Source: JBBQWT01 sp038210375 (GTDB lineage: Bacteria > Acidobacteriota > Terriglobia > Terriglobales > Acidobacteriaceae). From it: 64,000 nucleotides of DNA. Under the pieces are notes generated by a model. The model did no database searches. It was not told the DNA's origin and saw only the letters and a program-made list of their open reading frames with translations. This document shows, piece after piece, positions 61,830 to 64,000 of the stretch. The position numbers and the translations under genes were made by a program. Location of the stretch: assembly GCA_038210375.1 (NCBI GenBank), contig JBBQWT010000014.1, positions 29,995 through 93,994 on the forward strand, written 5' to 3'. Position 1 is the stretch's first letter. Each line of letters begins with the position of its first letter.

Positions 61830-62837
61830 CTAGCCCGCCTGCTCCCAGACAAATGCGTCGAACTTATGCTCCACCTTGAACCCGAGGCGGTCGTACAACG
61901 CCACCGCCGAGGTGTTGCCCGAGGTCACGGTCAGCGACAACGCGCTGATTTTCTTTTTACGCAGATGGCGGCAGCACCCCGCGATTAAAGCCCGCCCGAT
62001 TCCCTTGCCCTGGTGCTCCGGGACTACGCATACCTGGGTCACGTGGCCCACGTCGCTGCGCACCCGCGAGCATAACAACAGGCCGATCTGGGTCTGGGTG
62101 ACGCGGTCGATGGCAACCAGTGAGCTTTCCGGGTCGAATTGGCCGCACCCCGGGAAGCGCACGATGTTGTTAAGGAAGCGCAGCGACCCGGCGATCCCGC
62201 GATACTGGTCGTTGATCTCGGCATCGAGATGCCCGCGATAGCTCGCGGTGATGACCCCGGCGCTGGGCTGAAAATCCTGCTCCGTCCACTTCCTGATCTC
62301 GACGTTCACCAGGCTGGCTGCCGCGGGCGCGGTTCCGTTGGTGCGCACCGTTCGCGGCGCGGCCTCGGCCAGCGATTTCATCATGAAGAGCCGCGTCCAG
62401 CGACGAAATCCGTTCTGCAGAAAGGGACGAACGATGCTGCCTTCATCGTGCAGCAGAAGTTGCGCCTCGATGCGGCTGACTCCCGGGGATTGTTGCAGGG
62501 TTTCAATGACATGGGTGAGCAGTTTCTCCTCGAGCCCGTCCTCTCCAGCCTTCTTCGGTTTCTGCGCGATCTCGGGCGACGCTCCCGGTCCCGGCGCCAC
62601 AAACAGGTCGCCGATCACGCCCTTGCTGCCCTCATAGACGAAAAACGCGTAGCCTGAGGCCCGCCCGCCTTCCATGGCCGCATAGCCGGGAAGGATCTTG
62701 GCGTCCACATAGCGCAGCACCATCTCCGCCGATGTTGTGTAATCCCACGCCATGCGCTGCGCCCAGCGCCGGGTCTCGGACTCCATGAGCGGACGCAAGT
62801 CATTCGAATTCAGATGTCGTAAGTCGAGGATTTCCAT
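61830..62837 (-). CDS. GNAT-family N-acetyltransferase
   Basis: 335 residues from the ATG at 62837. The C-terminal half is a clear GNAT fold: VGHVTQVCVVPEHQGKGIGRALIAGCCRHLRKKKISALSLTV (given in parts), with the QGKGIG acetyl-CoA loop, then TSGNTSAVALYDRLGFKVEH. The N-terminal half (1-150) may be a second, degenerate GNAT domain (ASGYAFFVYEGSKGVIGDLFV). Substrate unknown. Confidence 0.9.
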   Translation of the reverse strand: MEILDLRHLNSNDLRPLMESETRRWAQRMAWDYTTSAEMVLRYVDAKILPGYAAMEGGRASGYAFFVYEGSKGVIGDLFVAPGPGASPEIAQKPKKAGEDGLEEKLLTHVIETLQQSPGVSRIEAQLLLHDEGSIVRPFLQNGFRRWTRLFMMKSLAEAAPRTVRTNGTAPAAASLVNVEIRKWTEQDFQPSAGVITASYRGHLDAEINDQYRGIAGSLRFLNNIVRFPGCGQFDPESSLVAIDRVTQTQIGLLLCSRVRSDVGHVTQVCVVPEHQGKGIGRALIAGCCRHLRKKKISALSLTVTSGNTSAVALYDRLGFKVEHKFDAFVWEQAG

Positions 62838-63112
62838 CGGTAAGCAGAGGCGCCGGCCTGCATCAGCGGGGGAGTACACATCGCAGGTTCCGGCCGGAGC
62901 TTTAAGCCGGGGTTTACGCCTTTAAGTCAAAGGGTGCGAATTCAGTCTATGGCCTGCACCGTGGAGGCACAACCACAGGTAGGGTAGGGAACCACAAGGG
63001 ATAGCGGAACCGAGATGGTCAATTGTTTTTTTATAGTTCTGGGGCGGCGGGGAATATTAAAAGAAAGCTCAAGCGTATTCGCTCACTTGGGCGCCGCAAC
63101 GACGCGTAGTCC

Positions 63113-63301
63113 CTACCGCTTCATCACCCACATGGCCCAGCCCACCACCACAGTCCCCACCACAAACATGCAGAAGCAATACACCCCATAACGCAGCATG
63201 GTTTTGGGAGTATTGCGCTGGGTAATGCCAAAGACAATCGATGCGAAAAACGCGAAGGTGATGGCCGCGGTCAGGTGCGAGAGGGTAATGGTTTCGGTCA
63301 T
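63113..63301 (-). CDS. Small two-helix membrane protein
   Basis: 62 residues: LSHLTAAITFAFFASIVFGI and YCFCMFVVGTVVVGWAMWVM. Its ATG overlaps the stop of the DUF6677 gene (ATGA), so it is translationally coupled. No family recognised. Confidence 0.75.
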   Translation of the reverse strand: MTETITLSHLTAAITFAFFASIVFGITQRNTPKTMLRYGVYCFCMFVVGTVVVGWAMWVMKR

Positions 63302-63723
63302 GGTTTTTTACCCATGGCGATGTCATAGGCATCGACCGCGCTGATGAAATTCAGCAGTCCGGCCACGATGATGAACTTGGTGCCGTAATCGGCGGTCGCC
63401 AGTTGGATGGCGCCGTGCCCCCAATCCATGGCGCGGGTCAGGAAGTAAAGACCGCCGGCGGAAAGGTCGCCGATGAAGCCCAGCATGTCCAGGATGTCGC
63501 CCGAGTTGAGCAGGTAGATCTTGCCCTGCATCATCAGGCCCATGAAGAACAAGCCGGCAATCGAGATCAGCAGCAGCAGGCCGCGATAAAATTTGCCCTG
63601 CAAGAAGTGTCCGCCGCCGGGAATCAGCCAGCCCAGAAGCAGCGACCCCACCGCCAGCTTGGTCACGCGCCGGGCGACCTTGACTCCCATGTTGCGGCCT
63701 ACGGTATCAGCTTTGTTGTGCAT
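63298..63723 (-). CDS. DUF6677-like membrane protein
   Basis: 141 residues with three or four hydrophobic segments (KLAVGSLLLGWLIPGGGHFLQ, GLLLLISIAGLFFMGLMM, LGFIGDLSAGGLYFL, FIIVAGLLNFISAVDAYDIAMGK; partial). The GWLIPGGGHF and NFISAVDAYDI motifs are characteristic. It lies 33 bases after the peptidase gene and overlaps the small membrane gene. Confidence 0.85.
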   Translation of the reverse strand: MHNKADTVGRNMGVKVARRVTKLAVGSLLLGWLIPGGGHFLQGKFYRGLLLLISIAGLFFMGLMMQGKIYLLNSGDILDMLGFIGDLSAGGLYFLTRAMDWGHGAIQLATADYGTKFIIVAGLLNFISAVDAYDIAMGKKP

Positions 63724-63756
63724 GCCGCCGCCAGGAAATAATTATTTGCAGAGTCA

Positions 63757-64000
63757 TCAAGCCAGCACCAGCTCTCTTTGGATCTTGCCAGTGACCTCGG
63801 CCGCCTTTTCGCGAACCAGTACGTTTACCTCACTGCGCACCCCGAAGTGGGGCAGGTAGATGCCCGGTTCTACCGAGAAACAACTGTTGGGAATGATCTC
63901 GCGCTCGTCCTGGGTCTCAAGGTTATCCATGTTGGCGCCGTTGGCGTGAATGCTGCTGCCGATCGAGTGCCCGGTGCGGTGGGTGAAGTATTGCCCGTAG
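63757..64000 (-). CDS. M24-family metallopeptidase (Xaa-Pro aminopeptidase-like), C-terminal part
   Basis: The last 80 residues are present and the gene runs off the window end. They include FTHRTGHSIG (catalytic/metal His), CFSVEPGIYLPHFGVRSEVNV (metal Glu residues) and end in LVLA. This is the C-terminal half of the pita-bread fold of Xaa-Pro dipeptidases/aminopeptidases. First gene of the DUF6677 operon. Confidence 0.92.
   Translation of the reverse strand, partial: YGQYFTHRTGHSIGSSIHANGANMDNLETQDEREIIPNSCFSVEPGIYLPHFGVRSEVNVLVREKAAEVTGKIQRELVLA

Noticed and set aside
1..64000. CRISPR array or restriction-modification system
   Set aside because: No regularly spaced short repeats and no Cas, methylase-endonuclease or other canonical defence genes were seen; the HNH protein at 30386 has no methylase partner.

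Overview
The window looks like a chromosomal segment of a soil-type Acidobacteriota (Terriglobia-like) genome. The evidence is an 1155-residue carboxypeptidase-regulatory-domain TonB receptor, a VWFA-related protein of the acidobacterial type, an FG-GAP/ASPIC-UnbV protein, a YVTN propeller lipoprotein, an Asp-box propeller protein, DUF885, DUF3106 and DUF6677 proteins, and high G+C coding DNA with long antisense shadow frames. This assignment rests on protein-family recognition only; no search was run.

Layout. 1-2646 (minus): an apparent operon of a CxxCH outer-membrane protein, a secreted cupredoxin and the start of a third exported protein. 2940-7141 (minus): a cupin, then a histidine kinase / LuxR-type regulator / Tat-exported FG-GAP protein operon with overlapping start and stop codons. 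7783-12925: an M28 peptidase with a tetranucleotide repeat in its leader, a YVTN lipoprotein, an SH3-type lipoprotein, a DegT/StrS aminotransferase and a DUF309 protein. 13197-16664: the TonB receptor with a clear terminator. 17104-21758: a PuuD-like membrane protein, hfq-hflX, a wHTH regulator with a membrane partner, and superoxide dismutase. 22150-27366: the Asp-box protein, a VIT1/CCC1 transporter, a YbjQ protein and a DUF2383 protein. 27588-32066 (minus): methyltransferase, VOC protein, SRPBCC, HNH nuclease and ComF. 32153-38293: an unusual D-aminoacylase relative, YdcF/TsaC, TrmH-type methyltransferase/RarA and a stand-alone receiver. 38750-46894: CoA-binding protein, VWA protein, NUDIX, DUF885 and a GH27 enzyme.

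46918-54265 is the accessory region. An intact tRNA-Val(CAC) gene lies at 54191-54265. Three further partial copies of its 3' half, each with the same flank, lie at 46918, 49590 and 52731. They divide the interval into three cargo segments: a DUF488 module; a DUF4760 protein plus a SASA-type esterase lipoprotein; and a beta-helix protein plus a tyrosine-recombinase tail. A second copy of the recombinase tail DNA lies beside the middle repeat. This reads as successive integrations at one tRNA gene, with the recombinases since decayed.

54429-56590 is an ECF sigma / anti-sigma / DUF3106 operon. 57114-64000 is mostly housekeeping: SirB1 and proline dehydrogenase, RbfA, an ArnT-type glycosyltransferase, a GNAT protein, and a DUF6677 / small membrane protein / M24 peptidase operon cut by the window end. 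Two families of short dispersed intergenic repeats and two inverted-repeat pairs occupy several of the gene-free gaps.
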